A stretch of DNA of 64,000 nucleotides, taken from NCBI GenBank assembly GCA_947500775.1, contig CANMTD010000001.1, positions 186,001-250,000 of the forward strand. The letters are read 5' to 3'. The first letter of the stretch is position 1. Every line of letters begins with the position of its first letter. Shown here one piece after another: positions 16,680 through 24,097 of the stretch. The notes under the pieces were generated by a model. It saw only the letters and a list, made by a program, of their open reading frames with translations, had not been told where the DNA came from and made no database searches. The stretch is from an uncultured Paracoccaceae bacterium (lineage in GTDB: Bacteria; Pseudomonadota; Alphaproteobacteria; Rhodobacterales; Rhodobacteraceae). The translations under genes and the position numbers were made by a program.

Positions 16680-17542
16680 TTATCGGGCTGGCTGCCCCGG
16701 CGGTGGCCGAGCCCAAGGCAAACAAGCTGTTCGGTGCGAAACGAAAGGCCGCGGCGATGGCGCCTGCGGCCATCGGCACCTATGCCAAGGGCTGCGGCGC
16801 GGGGTTGGTGCAATTGCCCGAAACCGGCCCGACATGGCAGGCGATGCGGCTTAGCCGCAACCGCAACTGGGGCCACCCCGACACCATCGCCTTTATCCAG
16901 CGCCTCAGCCGCGAGGCGACGCGCCACGGCTGGGCCGGTCTTTATGTCGGTGACATCAGCCAGCCGCGTGGCGGCCCGATGCTCAGCGGGCATCAGTCTC
17001 ATCAGATCGGGCTGGACGCGGATATCTGGATGATGCCGCCGAAACGGATGAACCTGTCGCGGCGCGAACGGGAAAATCTAAGCTCGATCTCGGTCCGGTC
17101 CAAGGATCAGCGCCGGGTCAACGGCAACTGGACGCCCGCGCATGCGGCCATCATCAAGGCCGCAGCACTGGACCCCGCGGTTGATCGCATCTTCGTGACG
17201 GCGCCCGCCAAGATCGCGATGTGCAAAACCGCCAAGCGCAGCGATAAGGCCTGGCTGCAAAAGGTGCGCCCGCTGTATGGCCACAATTATCATTTCCACG
17301 TGCGGCTGAAATGCCCCGCCGGGTCGCGCAATTGCCGGACGCAGAAACCAACCGTGGCCGAACTGTCCAAGGGCGGGAATGGCTGTGACGCGACGCTGAA
17401 CTGGTGGGTCACCGAATATCTGAACCCGCCCAAAACACCCCCCAAGAAACCCAAGCCGAATGCGCCAAGGAAACGCGGTGCGCGCGATTACACACTGCAG
17501 GATTTGCCGGGTCAATGCGCGCGCGTTTTGTCGTCCCGCTAG
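16649..17542 (+). CDS. mepA: Penicillin-insensitive murein endopeptidase MepA
   Basis: 297 residues. Signal peptide residues 1-20 end in AVA. Zinc LAS-peptidase motifs are SGHQSHQIGLDADIW (His115, His118, Asp123) and HNYHFHVRL (His212, His215, His217). It cleaves D-Ala-mDAP cross-links of peptidoglycan in the periplasm. The C-terminus ends in a proline/lysine-rich linker (PPKTPPKKPKPNAP) and a tail with a Cys. It overlaps the upstream MFS by 31 bases and the next gene by 28 bases, so translation is coupled. Confidence 0.93.
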   Translation: MVRILSLLFLIIGLAAPAVAEPKANKLFGAKRKAAAMAPAAIGTYAKGCGAGLVQLPETGPTWQAMRLSRNRNWGHPDTIAFIQRLSREATRHGWAGLYVGDISQPRGGPMLSGHQSHQIGLDADIWMMPPKRMNLSRRERENLSSISVRSKDQRRVNGNWTPAHAAIIKAAALDPAVDRIFVTAPAKIAMCKTAKRSDKAWLQKVRPLYGHNYHFHVRLKCPAGSRNCRTQKPTVAELSKGGNGCDATLNWWVTEYLNPPKTPPKKPKPNAPRKRGARDYTLQDLPGQCARVLSSR

Positions 17543-18411
17543 CGGTCGCGCTGATCGCGGTTGTGGCGGGCGGAGTTTTACTGGCCACGCCGTCGCGCGG
17601 CCCCGCCACGTTGTCGGGGGTCGTGCGCTGGCGCATTGATGTGCCCGAATTCGGCGGCCTGTCGGGGCTGGAGCTGACCGACGATGGCGCGAACTTCACT
17701 GCCGTCACGGATCGCGGCAGCTTTGTTACCGGGCGTATCACCCGAACGGATGGGGTCATCACCGGCGTTGCGGATGCCGCCCTACGCCCGATGAAAGCGG
17801 CCAGCCAGCCACGGCTGAACAGGGGCGCGCGCGACGCCGAAGGGATCGCGATTGCGCCGGATGGGCAGATCTATGTCTCGTTCGAAATCTTCAAAAGGGT
17901 CTGGCGATATGCCGGAATAAACGCCCCGGCGATCCGCCTGCCGCTGCATCCGGATTTCAGCGTGATGCCCCCGAATGGCGCGTTGGAGGCCGTGGCGCTG
18001 GGCCCGGATGGCGCGCTGTATACCATGCCGGAAAACCCGGGCCGCAACAGCTGGCCGGTGCCGGTCTACCGGCATCTGTCCGGGGTGTGGGACATCCCGT
18101 TTGCATTGTCGCGCCATGGCCGGTTTCACCCCGTGGGCGCCGATTTCGGGCCCGATGGCGCGCTGTATGTGTTGGAACGCGCGGTTAGCCCCTTTGGCTT
18201 TCGCAGCCGTATCCGGCGGCTGACCCTGCATCGCGGGGTGCCGGTACGCGAAGAGATCCTGTTGCAGACCCCGACAGGCCGCCATGGCAACCTAGAGGGG
18301 CTGTCGGTCTGGCGCGATGATCAGGGGCACATCCGGCTGACCATGGTGTCCGATGACAACTTTGCCTTTTTCCTGAACACGGAATTTGTTGAATACCTGC
18401 TGCGCGAATAA
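17515..18411 (+). CDS. Esterase-like activity of phytase family protein
   Basis: 298 residues. The N-terminal hydrophobic segment RFVVPLAVALIAVVAGGVLL is a signal anchor or signal peptide. The rest is a beta-propeller-like domain with FGGLSGLELTDDGANFTAVTDRG, DAEGIAIAPDGQIYVSFE, ALEAVALGPDGALYTMPE and NLEGLSVWRDDQGHIRLTMVSDDN. These are typical of the periplasmic phytase-like esterase family (DUF4246/PF13449 type). The substrate is unknown. The start ATG 17515 lies inside the end of mepA, implying coupled expression. Confidence 0.8.
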   Translation: MRARFVVPLAVALIAVVAGGVLLATPSRGPATLSGVVRWRIDVPEFGGLSGLELTDDGANFTAVTDRGSFVTGRITRTDGVITGVADAALRPMKAASQPRLNRGARDAEGIAIAPDGQIYVSFEIFKRVWRYAGINAPAIRLPLHPDFSVMPPNGALEAVALGPDGALYTMPENPGRNSWPVPVYRHLSGVWDIPFALSRHGRFHPVGADFGPDGALYVLERAVSPFGFRSRIRRLTLHRGVPVREEILLQTPTGRHGNLEGLSVWRDDQGHIRLTMVSDDNFAFFLNTEFVEYLLRE

Positions 18412-18500
18412 CTTGATCTGCGCGGGCAAAGGCGTTAGCAGGGCGCGTTCGCCAATCGGCGCGCCAAGTGTCCGCAACCTTGCCAAAACGGATCAATGAT

Positions 18501-19124
18501 ATGAACCGCACCCTTTTACCCGGCGTTTTCGCCATGGCCGCCATTGTTGTGGCCTCGAATATCCTTGTGCAGCACCTGTTCGGCCAATGGCTGACCTGGG
18601 GCGCCTTTACCTATCCGTTCGCCTTTCTGGTGACCGATGTGATGAACCGCGTCTATGGCGTGGGTCCGGCCCGCAAAGTGGTCCTGGCCGGGTTCGTCGT
18701 CGGCGTCATCTGTTCGGTGATCGGTACGCAGATCATGGGCGAGTTCGGCCCGCTGGTCACCCTGCGCATCGCGCTGGGGTCCGGGCTGGCATTCCTGATG
18801 GCGCAACTGCTGGACGTGGCCGTCTTTGACCGGCTGCGCGCCGGTCACTGGTGGCGGGCGCCGCTGGTGTCGACCTTGCTGGGCTCGTCGGTCGATACGG
18901 CGATCTTTTTCACTATCGCCTTTTCCGGCGCTTTGACCTTTCTGGAACCGGCCAATGACGTGTCCTGGGCGGGCGAGGCCCTGCCGCTGCTGGGCGCGGG
19001 CCCGGTGGTGCCATTGTGGGTGTCGCTGGCGGTGGCCGATTGGATGGTAAAGCTGTCGCTTGCGCTGATTGCTTTGGTGCCGTTCCGCCTGATTGTCGGC
19101 AAATTAATGGCACGGGTAGCGTAA
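18501..19124 (+). CDS. yhhQ: Queuosine precursor transporter
   Basis: 207 residues with about six membrane segments. The family signatures are VQHLFGQWLTWGAFTYPFAFLVTDVMNRVYG near the N-terminus and LLGSSVDTAIFFTIAF. YhhQ imports queuosine precursors (preQ0/preQ1) for tRNA modification. The start at ATG 18501 replaces an upstream in-frame ATG on family grounds. I looked for a preQ1 riboswitch in 18412-18500 and found none. Confidence 0.88.
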   Translation: MNRTLLPGVFAMAAIVVASNILVQHLFGQWLTWGAFTYPFAFLVTDVMNRVYGVGPARKVVLAGFVVGVICSVIGTQIMGEFGPLVTLRIALGSGLAFLMAQLLDVAVFDRLRAGHWWRAPLVSTLLGSSVDTAIFFTIAFSGALTFLEPANDVSWAGEALPLLGAGPVVPLWVSLAVADWMVKLSLALIALVPFRLIVGKLMARVA

Positions 19125-19130
19125 AAACTT

Positions 19131-19159
19131 TTGACATACACAAAATATGTGGCAGGCTA
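19131..19159 (+). promoter_or_regulatory. Probable promoter of the 19.2-kb small-ORF unit
   Basis: Perfect -35 TTGACA (19131-19136), only 6 bases after the yhhQ stop, then 17 bases and a weak -10 (AGGCTA, 19154-19159). Transcription would start near 19166, giving a leader of about 28 bases. Confidence 0.55.
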
Positions 19160-19176
19160 CCCCTAACGGCAGCAGC

Positions 19177-19194
19177 AGAAAGGAGGTGGTCCAG
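19177..19194 (+). promoter_or_regulatory. Extended Shine-Dalgarno, 18 bases complementary to the 16S 3' end
   Basis: AGAAAGGAGGTGGTCCAG pairs with the 3' end of alphaproteobacterial 16S rRNA (CUGGAUCACCUCCUUUCU, from general knowledge) over all 18 positions. The only deviation is a G-U pair at 19189. Normal sites use 4-8 bases. The core GGAGG (19182-19186) is 7 bases from the GTG codon, a normal spacing. Confidence 0.75.
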
Positions 19195-19262
19195 TGTCTA
19201 GAGTGATATTGGAGAATGGGATCAAAACAGTTGGGGGGGCCGTGGCCGGAAGGCAGACCTGA
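19194..19262 (+). CDS. Putative 22-residue small protein or leader peptide
   Basis: GTG start, peptide MSRVILENGIKTVGGAVAGRQT, TGA stop. I do not recognise it. It is supported by context: its own TTGACA promoter, an 18-base Shine-Dalgarno match, no other gene in the interval, and a strong hairpin terminator 59 bases downstream. The peptide is neutral to basic with no membrane segment. It may be a real small protein, a leader peptide controlling the downstream arfB, or the 5' part of a structured regulatory RNA. Confidence 0.5.
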   Translation: MSRVILENGIKTVGGAVAGRQT

Positions 19263-19320
19263 AGGCTGAACACTCCTGATTGGGCTAAGCTCTAACTGGC
19301 CCCATCTCGCAAGGAACTCG

Positions 19321-19350
19321 AAGGGTTGTCGTTATCCGGCAACCCTTTTT
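19321..19350 (+). terminator. Rho-independent terminator before arfB
   Basis: AAGGGTTGTCG (19321-19331) pairs with CGGCAACCCTT (19337-19347) with one T-G pair and a 5-base loop, followed by further T's to 19350. It ends the small-ORF unit, or acts as an attenuator for arfB. Confidence 0.85.
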
Positions 19351-19403
19351 GCTGTGCCGGTTATGGCTTATGACTGTTTTGCGGGCGTTTTGCCCGGGCT
19401 CGG

Positions 19404-19832
19404 ATGAACCTGATGTTGCATGTCACGGACCAAATCACGATCGAAGACTGGGAATTGACCGAGGTGTTTTCGCGCGCCTCGGGCCCCGGCGGGCAGAATG
19501 TGAACAAGGTGTCCACCGCCGTCGATCTGCGGTTCGAAGCGGCGCGCAGCCCGAACCTGCCGCAAGACGTCAAGGCGCGGCTGAAACGGCTGGCCGGGCG
19601 CCGCTGGACCACGGATGGCGCCATCGTGATCCGCGCTGAAGAAACCCGCAGCCAGGCCCGCAACCGCGACATTGCCCGCCAGCGTCTGGCCGATCTGATC
19701 CGCAAAGCCACCGAACGGCCGAAACGACGGGTCCCCACCAAGCCGACCCTGGGGTCCAAAAGACGCAGGTTGGAATCGAAAAAACAGCGCGGCGAGGTCA
19801 AGGCATTGCGCGGGCGTGTGGGCGACGAATAA
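19404..19832 (+). CDS. arfB: Alternative ribosome-rescue factor / peptidyl-tRNA hydrolase ArfB
   Basis: 142 residues. The catalytic GGQ motif lies in ASGPGGQNVNKVSTAVDL near residues 28-32. The C-terminal tail is rich in Lys/Arg (KRRVPTKPTLGSKRRRLESKKQ), which in ArfB/YaeJ enters the empty mRNA channel of stalled ribosomes. The start is ATG 19404 or 19413. Its own ribosome binding site is weak and no clear promoter lies between 19351 and 19404, so readthrough of the upstream terminator may matter. Confidence 0.93.
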   Translation: MNLMLHVTDQITIEDWELTEVFSRASGPGGQNVNKVSTAVDLRFEAARSPNLPQDVKARLKRLAGRRWTTDGAIVIRAEETRSQARNRDIARQRLADLIRKATERPKRRVPTKPTLGSKRRRLESKKQRGEVKALRGRVGDE

Positions 19833-19840
19833 CCCCTAGT

Positions 19841-20494
19841 CTAGATAAGCGTGGCGATCGTGGCGCGCAGCGTGGCGATGCCATCGCCTTTTTCCGATGA
19901 GGTGACGATCAGTTCGGGAAAGGCGGCGGGATGTTTGGACAGCGCCGCGCGCACCTGTTCCAGCACCTTGGCACGATCCTTGTCCTTGACCTTGTCGGCC
20001 TTGGTCAGCACCGCCTGAAAGGTGACGGCGGATTGATCCAGCAGGGTCAGGATTTCCTCATCCACCGGTTTCACGCCATGACGTGCGTCGATCAGTACAA
20101 AGGCACGGCGCAGGGTCTGCCGCCCGGACAGATACGCCTTGAGCAGCCGTTGCCATTTTTCGACGACCGGCAGCGGCGCCTCGGCATAGCCATAGCCGGG
20201 CAGATCGACCAGATAGTGGCTGTCGGCGCAGGTGAAATAGTTGATCTCCTGCGTGCGGCCCGGCGTGTTCGATGCCCGCGCCAACCCCTTGCGCCCGGTC
20301 AGCGCGTTGATCAGGCTTGATTTGCCCACATTGGACCGCCCGGCAAAGCAGACCTCCATCCGGTCCGCGGGGGGCAGCCCGTCCATCGCGACCACGCCTT
20401 TCAGGAACTCGGTTTCACCAGCAAACAGCTTGCGGCCGCGTTCCAGCGTCGCGTCGTCGGGGATCTCTGCTTCGGGAAAGGGCAGTTGCATCAC
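19841..20494 (-). CDS. engB: Ribosome biogenesis GTPase EngB (YihA/YsxC)
   Basis: 217 residues. GTPase motifs in order: G1 AGRSNVGKSS, G2/switch NTPGRTQEINYF, G3 VDLPGYGYAEAP, G4 LTKADKVKDKD and G5 SSEKGDGI. It is needed for large-subunit assembly and probably division-linked. It follows yidC on the minus strand with 66 bases between. It is convergent with arfB (8 bases between stops). Confidence 0.96.
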   Translation of the reverse strand: MMQLPFPEAEIPDDATLERGRKLFAGETEFLKGVVAMDGLPPADRMEVCFAGRSNVGKSSLINALTGRKGLARASNTPGRTQEINYFTCADSHYLVDLPGYGYAEAPLPVVEKWQRLLKAYLSGRQTLRRAFVLIDARHGVKPVDEEILTLLDQSAVTFQAVLTKADKVKDKDRAKVLEQVRAALSKHPAAFPELIVTSSEKGDGIATLRATIATLI

Positions 20495-20525
20495 GGGGGT
20501 CCTGTCATTGGCGGCGCGGCGCCTG

Positions 20526-20555
20526 TTCCCCGGACCCGATTTCAGGTCCGGGGAA
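20526..20555. repeat. Hairpin between yidC and engB (REP-like)
   Basis: TTCCCCGGACC (20526-20536) is the exact reverse complement of GGTCCGGGGAA (20545-20555), with an 8-base loop. There is no T-run on either side. CCCCGGAC...GTCCGGGG hairpins are common intergenic repeats in alphaproteobacteria, so a dispersed element or mRNA-stability hairpin is likelier than a terminator. Confidence 0.45.
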
Positions 20556-20560
20556 AGCGA

Positions 20561-22375
20561 TCAATTTTTGTCCGCGCCGGTCTTTTTGCGGAACGTGGAC
20601 ATGATGTTACCGAACACATCGGGTTTATAGCCCTGACTGCGCATGATCAGATATTGCTGGGTAAAGGTGATCGTGTTGTTGGCAATCCAGTACAGCACCA
20701 GACCGCTGGCAAAGCTGCCCAGCATGAACATGAACACCCAAGGCATCCAGGCAAAGATCATCGCCTGACTGGGATCGGTGGGCGCCGGGTTCAGTTTCTG
20801 CTGCAACCACATCGAGATGCCCAGAATGATCGGCAGGATACCCAGCGACACGATGGCAAAGATCGAACCGGGTTCGGGCGGTGCAAAGGACAGCAGGCCA
20901 AACAGGTTCAGGATCGAACTGGGGTCGGGCGCCGACAAATCCTTGATCCAGCCGACCCACGGCGCATGGCGCAGTTCGATCGTGACGAAGATCACCTTAT
21001 ACAGCGAGAAAAAGATCGGAATCTGCAGCAGGATCGGCAAACAGCCCGAGGCGGGGTTCACCTTTTCCTTCTTGTACAGCGCCATCATGCCTTGCTGCAG
21101 CTTCTGTTTGTCGTCGCCGGCCTGTTCCTTCAGCTCTTGCATCTGCGGCTGAAGCTCTTTCATCTTGGCCATCGAGACATAGGATTTATAGGCCAGCGGG
21201 AACAGCAGCGCCTTGATGCACAGGGTCAGGGCGATGATCGACCAGCCCATGTTGCCGATGATCCCGCTCAGCCAATGCAGCACGGCAAAGATCGGTTTCG
21301 TCAGGAAAAAGAACCAGCCCCAGTCGATGCTGTCGAGGAATTTGTAAATCCCGTTTTCGTTCTGATAGGCGCGGATGGTTTCCCATTCCTTGGCCCCGGC
21401 AAACATCCGTGTGGTGGTGGTTTCCGTGGCGCCGGGCGCCACGCTGAGCGTCTGCAGCCGGGCGGTGGTTTTATACAGATCGCTGCCTGCCTCGTAGCGG
21501 ACAACCGATTCGAAGGGTTGATCGGCCTGCGGGATCAGCATCGTCATCCAATAGTGGTCGGTAAACCCAAGCCAGCCGTTCTGCGTGATCGGGACCACTT
21601 CGGTCGTGGCGCCCCAGCGCGGATCGGGGTCCAGCTTGCGCATTTCCTTATAGTTGATCTCATCCATGCTTTCGCCCGACTGACGGATCGCGCCTTCGTG
21701 GATGATGAAGAACCCTTTCAGGTCGGTCGGTTCGCCGTGGCGTACCAGTTCGGAATAAGGGGCAAGGCGGACTTCGGCGTTCGAGGTGTTGGTCACCTCC
21801 TGCTGGATCGAGAACAGATAATCCTCATCCACCGTATAGGTGCGCCGGAAGGTCAGGCCGCGCGCATTCGCCCATTCCAGAACAACCGGGTTTTCCGGTG
21901 TCAGATCGCCGTCAGAGACCTGTTTCCATTCGGTATTCGCGCCGGGCACATCGTCAAATTCCAGCGCGCCACCGGGGACCCAGCCAAAAAGTGCATAGTA
22001 AGCTTCGGGTCCGCTGACCGGGGATAGCAACGTCACATTGTCGCTTTCGACGTCCAGCGTCTGGCGATAATCCTTCAGCGACAGCGTGTCGATCCGCCCG
22101 CCGCGCAGCGAGATAGAGCCAGCAAGACGCGGTGTATCGATCGCGGTACGGGGCGCTTCGGCCGCGGAGTCGGGTGCGGCGGTCGACGCGGTGCCGGCCG
22201 GTTCCGCCAAGGGGGTCGCCGTGGGCCCGGGTGTTGCCGTGCCGTCGGTCTGGGCCGTGGTCACCGCATTTGGGTCGCGGATGGGTTCTTCGGGGGGGAA
22301 GAAATACATCCAGACCAGGATCACCAGGAAACTGAGCGCTGTTGCGAGAATGAGGTTCTTATTCTGATCGTCCAT
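20561..22375 (-). CDS. yidC: Membrane protein insertase YidC
   Basis: 604 residues, the long Gram-negative form. It starts MDDQNKNLILATALSFLVI (first membrane segment). A Pro/Thr/Ala-rich linker (about 35-75) and a large periplasmic domain (about 80-350) follow. The insertase core has five segments including WGWFFFLTKPIFAVLHWL, GWSIIALTLCIKALLFPL and NPASGCLPILLQIPIFFSLYKV. The C-terminus is MRSQGYKPDVFGNIMSTFRKK. The start at 22375 follows family usage rather than the GTG at 22387. It normally sits after yidD, but here the pair is separated by about 19 kb. Confidence 0.97.
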   Translation of the reverse strand: MDDQNKNLILATALSFLVILVWMYFFPPEEPIRDPNAVTTAQTDGTATPGPTATPLAEPAGTASTAAPDSAAEAPRTAIDTPRLAGSISLRGGRIDTLSLKDYRQTLDVESDNVTLLSPVSGPEAYYALFGWVPGGALEFDDVPGANTEWKQVSDGDLTPENPVVLEWANARGLTFRRTYTVDEDYLFSIQQEVTNTSNAEVRLAPYSELVRHGEPTDLKGFFIIHEGAIRQSGESMDEINYKEMRKLDPDPRWGATTEVVPITQNGWLGFTDHYWMTMLIPQADQPFESVVRYEAGSDLYKTTARLQTLSVAPGATETTTTRMFAGAKEWETIRAYQNENGIYKFLDSIDWGWFFFLTKPIFAVLHWLSGIIGNMGWSIIALTLCIKALLFPLAYKSYVSMAKMKELQPQMQELKEQAGDDKQKLQQGMMALYKKEKVNPASGCLPILLQIPIFFSLYKVIFVTIELRHAPWVGWIKDLSAPDPSSILNLFGLLSFAPPEPGSIFAIVSLGILPIILGISMWLQQKLNPAPTDPSQAMIFAWMPWVFMFMLGSFASGLVLYWIANNTITFTQQYLIMRSQGYKPDVFGNIMSTFRKKTGADKN

Positions 22376-22468
22376 AGGGACTGCCACCTGTCCTTTAAAA
22401 GGTCAGGCTGGTTCAACAGACTGAGGCGCAGAACGTCAAGCGGTTTTCCATGGTCGGCGACCATTAGG

Positions 22469-24016
22469 CTAGCCCGCTTGCCGTCCCACGCGGGGGGCTT
22501 GCACCAGTTTGTCCTGATGTTTTCGGGCCCAGGCGATGGTTTCTTCGAAGGGCATCGGGCGGGCGATGCCAAAGCCCTGAATATGGCCGCATCCCAATTG
22601 TGCCAGCATGGTGTGTTCGCCGGTGGTTTCGACCCCTTCGGCCAGCGTTTGCAGGCCCAGCCGTTCGGACATCGTCAGGATGGCGGCGACCATATCCTGT
22701 TGATCGCGGTCCTGATCCACATGGGTGATGAACGAGCGGTCGATTTTCAACCGCCCGATGGCAAAGCGCCGGATCGCCGCGATCGAGGCGTTGCCAGTGC
22801 CGAAATCATCCAGATCAATGCCGCAGCCCAGTTCGGCCAGTGCGGCGATATTACGGGTTATGACGTCATCACCGCTGTCGGATACCACGGTTTCCAACAC
22901 TTCAACCGTCAACCGGTCGGGATGCAGGTTGAATCGGTCCAGCTCCCATTTGATGCGTTCCACCAGTTTGGGGTTGCGCAATTCGTCACCGGAAAAATTC
23001 ACGCCGACGGTGGGAATATTCAGCCCCGCCTTGTCCCAGCTGCGCAGGGCGGAGAAGGCGTGAAACAGAATCTCTTCGCTCAGTCTTTCCGACAGGCCTG
23101 CCTGTTCGATGGTGGTCAGGAAATCGGACGGGGGGATCATCCCGTGATCGGTGTGGAGCCAGCGGGCCAGCGCCTCGAACCCCGTAACCTGACCGGTATC
23201 GGTCGAGATTTGCGGCTGAAACCAGGGGCGGATATGCCCGGCCTCAAGTGCTTCGGACACATCGTCGATCAGATCGTGGCGCAGGGCGATGGCGCTTTGC
23301 ATTTCGCTGGTAAAGGCGCGGATGGCGCCGGGGCCATGAGACCGGGCCTCGCGCATGGCGGTTTCGGCGGCGGCCAGCAAGGCTTCGCCTTTGGGCGACG
23401 GGCTACGGTTGGGCAGGCAGAAGCCGATCGAACAGCTGAGATAGGCGGTGGTGGCATCGATGCTGATGGGTTCGCGCACCGCATCCTGCAACCGGCCCGC
23501 GATCTGCAACAGCGTTTCCAGGTCGGCGCGCCGGGTCGGGCCAAGGGCGGCGGCAAAGCTGGCCCCGTCCAGCCGGACCAGCACATCGGCCCCGCGCAGG
23601 GCCCCGGCCAGCCGTTCGCCGACGCGGCGCAATGCCAGTTCGCCAGCGGGGGTGCCAAAACGGTCCGACAATTCGCTGAGCCCTTCCAGCGAAATCGCAA
23701 CACAGGCGGTGGTCATCCCGCGCGAATTATGGTGGGTCAGCGTATCCTCCAGCGCGTCGACGGCGGCGTCGCGCAGCGGCAGGCCGGTGATATGGTCGAT
23801 GGTCGGACGGGAAACCGGTTCCGGCGGGATCATCAGCCCGGACAGGGCAAAGACAACGGGCACAAACAGGGCCACCGCAAACAGCGCCTGTTCGCCACCC
23901 AGCCAATAGGCCCCCAATGTCAGCGCCGGAAGCAGCGCCAGGACCTGAGGTTGTGTTAACGTCGCAGCCAGAGCGGCGCGCAGACGCGACGTTCCGGGGT
24001 CTGACGAACTGGTCAT
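22469..24016 (-). CDS. Degenerate-GGDEF / intact-EAL cyclic-di-GMP phosphodiesterase
   Basis: 515 residues. Two hydrophobic segments near the N-terminus (about 25-60) anchor it. The GGDEF domain lacks its motif: VRLDGASFAAAL stands where RxGGDEFA should be, so cyclase activity is unlikely. The EAL domain is complete: GFEALARW (Glu281), VNFSGDEL, EVLETVV, CGIDLDDFGTGNASI, LKIDRSFI, LAEGVET and IQGFGIARPM. It should hydrolyse cyclic di-GMP, with the GGDEF part as a possible GTP sensor. It lies downstream of ttcA on the same strand. Confidence 0.88.
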   Translation of the reverse strand: MTSSSDPGTSRLRAALAATLTQPQVLALLPALTLGAYWLGGEQALFAVALFVPVVFALSGLMIPPEPVSRPTIDHITGLPLRDAAVDALEDTLTHHNSRGMTTACVAISLEGLSELSDRFGTPAGELALRRVGERLAGALRGADVLVRLDGASFAAALGPTRRADLETLLQIAGRLQDAVREPISIDATTAYLSCSIGFCLPNRSPSPKGEALLAAAETAMREARSHGPGAIRAFTSEMQSAIALRHDLIDDVSEALEAGHIRPWFQPQISTDTGQVTGFEALARWLHTDHGMIPPSDFLTTIEQAGLSERLSEEILFHAFSALRSWDKAGLNIPTVGVNFSGDELRNPKLVERIKWELDRFNLHPDRLTVEVLETVVSDSGDDVITRNIAALAELGCGIDLDDFGTGNASIAAIRRFAIGRLKIDRSFITHVDQDRDQQDMVAAILTMSERLGLQTLAEGVETTGEHTMLAQLGCGHIQGFGIARPMPFEETIAWARKHQDKLVQAPRVGRQAG

Positions 24017-24097
24017 AACATACAATCCTTTCGCGTCCGTTATCGGTTGGGACGGTAGGGGGATTGTTTCAGCGGCAGGTTAACGCCGCCCTGCTAT

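Larger units (their letters stand above)
19166..19350 (+). ncRNA. Candidate structured small transcript with mini-ORF
   Basis: The predicted RNA runs from the promoter to the terminator, about 185 bases. Possible pairings include GGGGCC (about 19233-19241) with GGCCCC (about 19298-19303), and CTCCT (19273-19277) with AGGAG of the Shine-Dalgarno (19181-19185). The second would give a means to hide the ribosome binding site. The boundaries are inferred from promoter and terminator only, and the type (mRNA or sRNA) is undecided. Confidence 0.4.

Noticed and set aside
18412-18500. preQ1 riboswitch upstream of the queuosine-precursor transporter
   Set aside because: No compact preQ1-I type hairpin with A-rich tail is visible in the spacer.
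19230-19300. Signal recognition particle (4.5S) RNA, because of GGCCGGAAGGCAGACC
   Set aside because: The conserved GGAAGCAGCC apical loop and the symmetric internal loops are missing.
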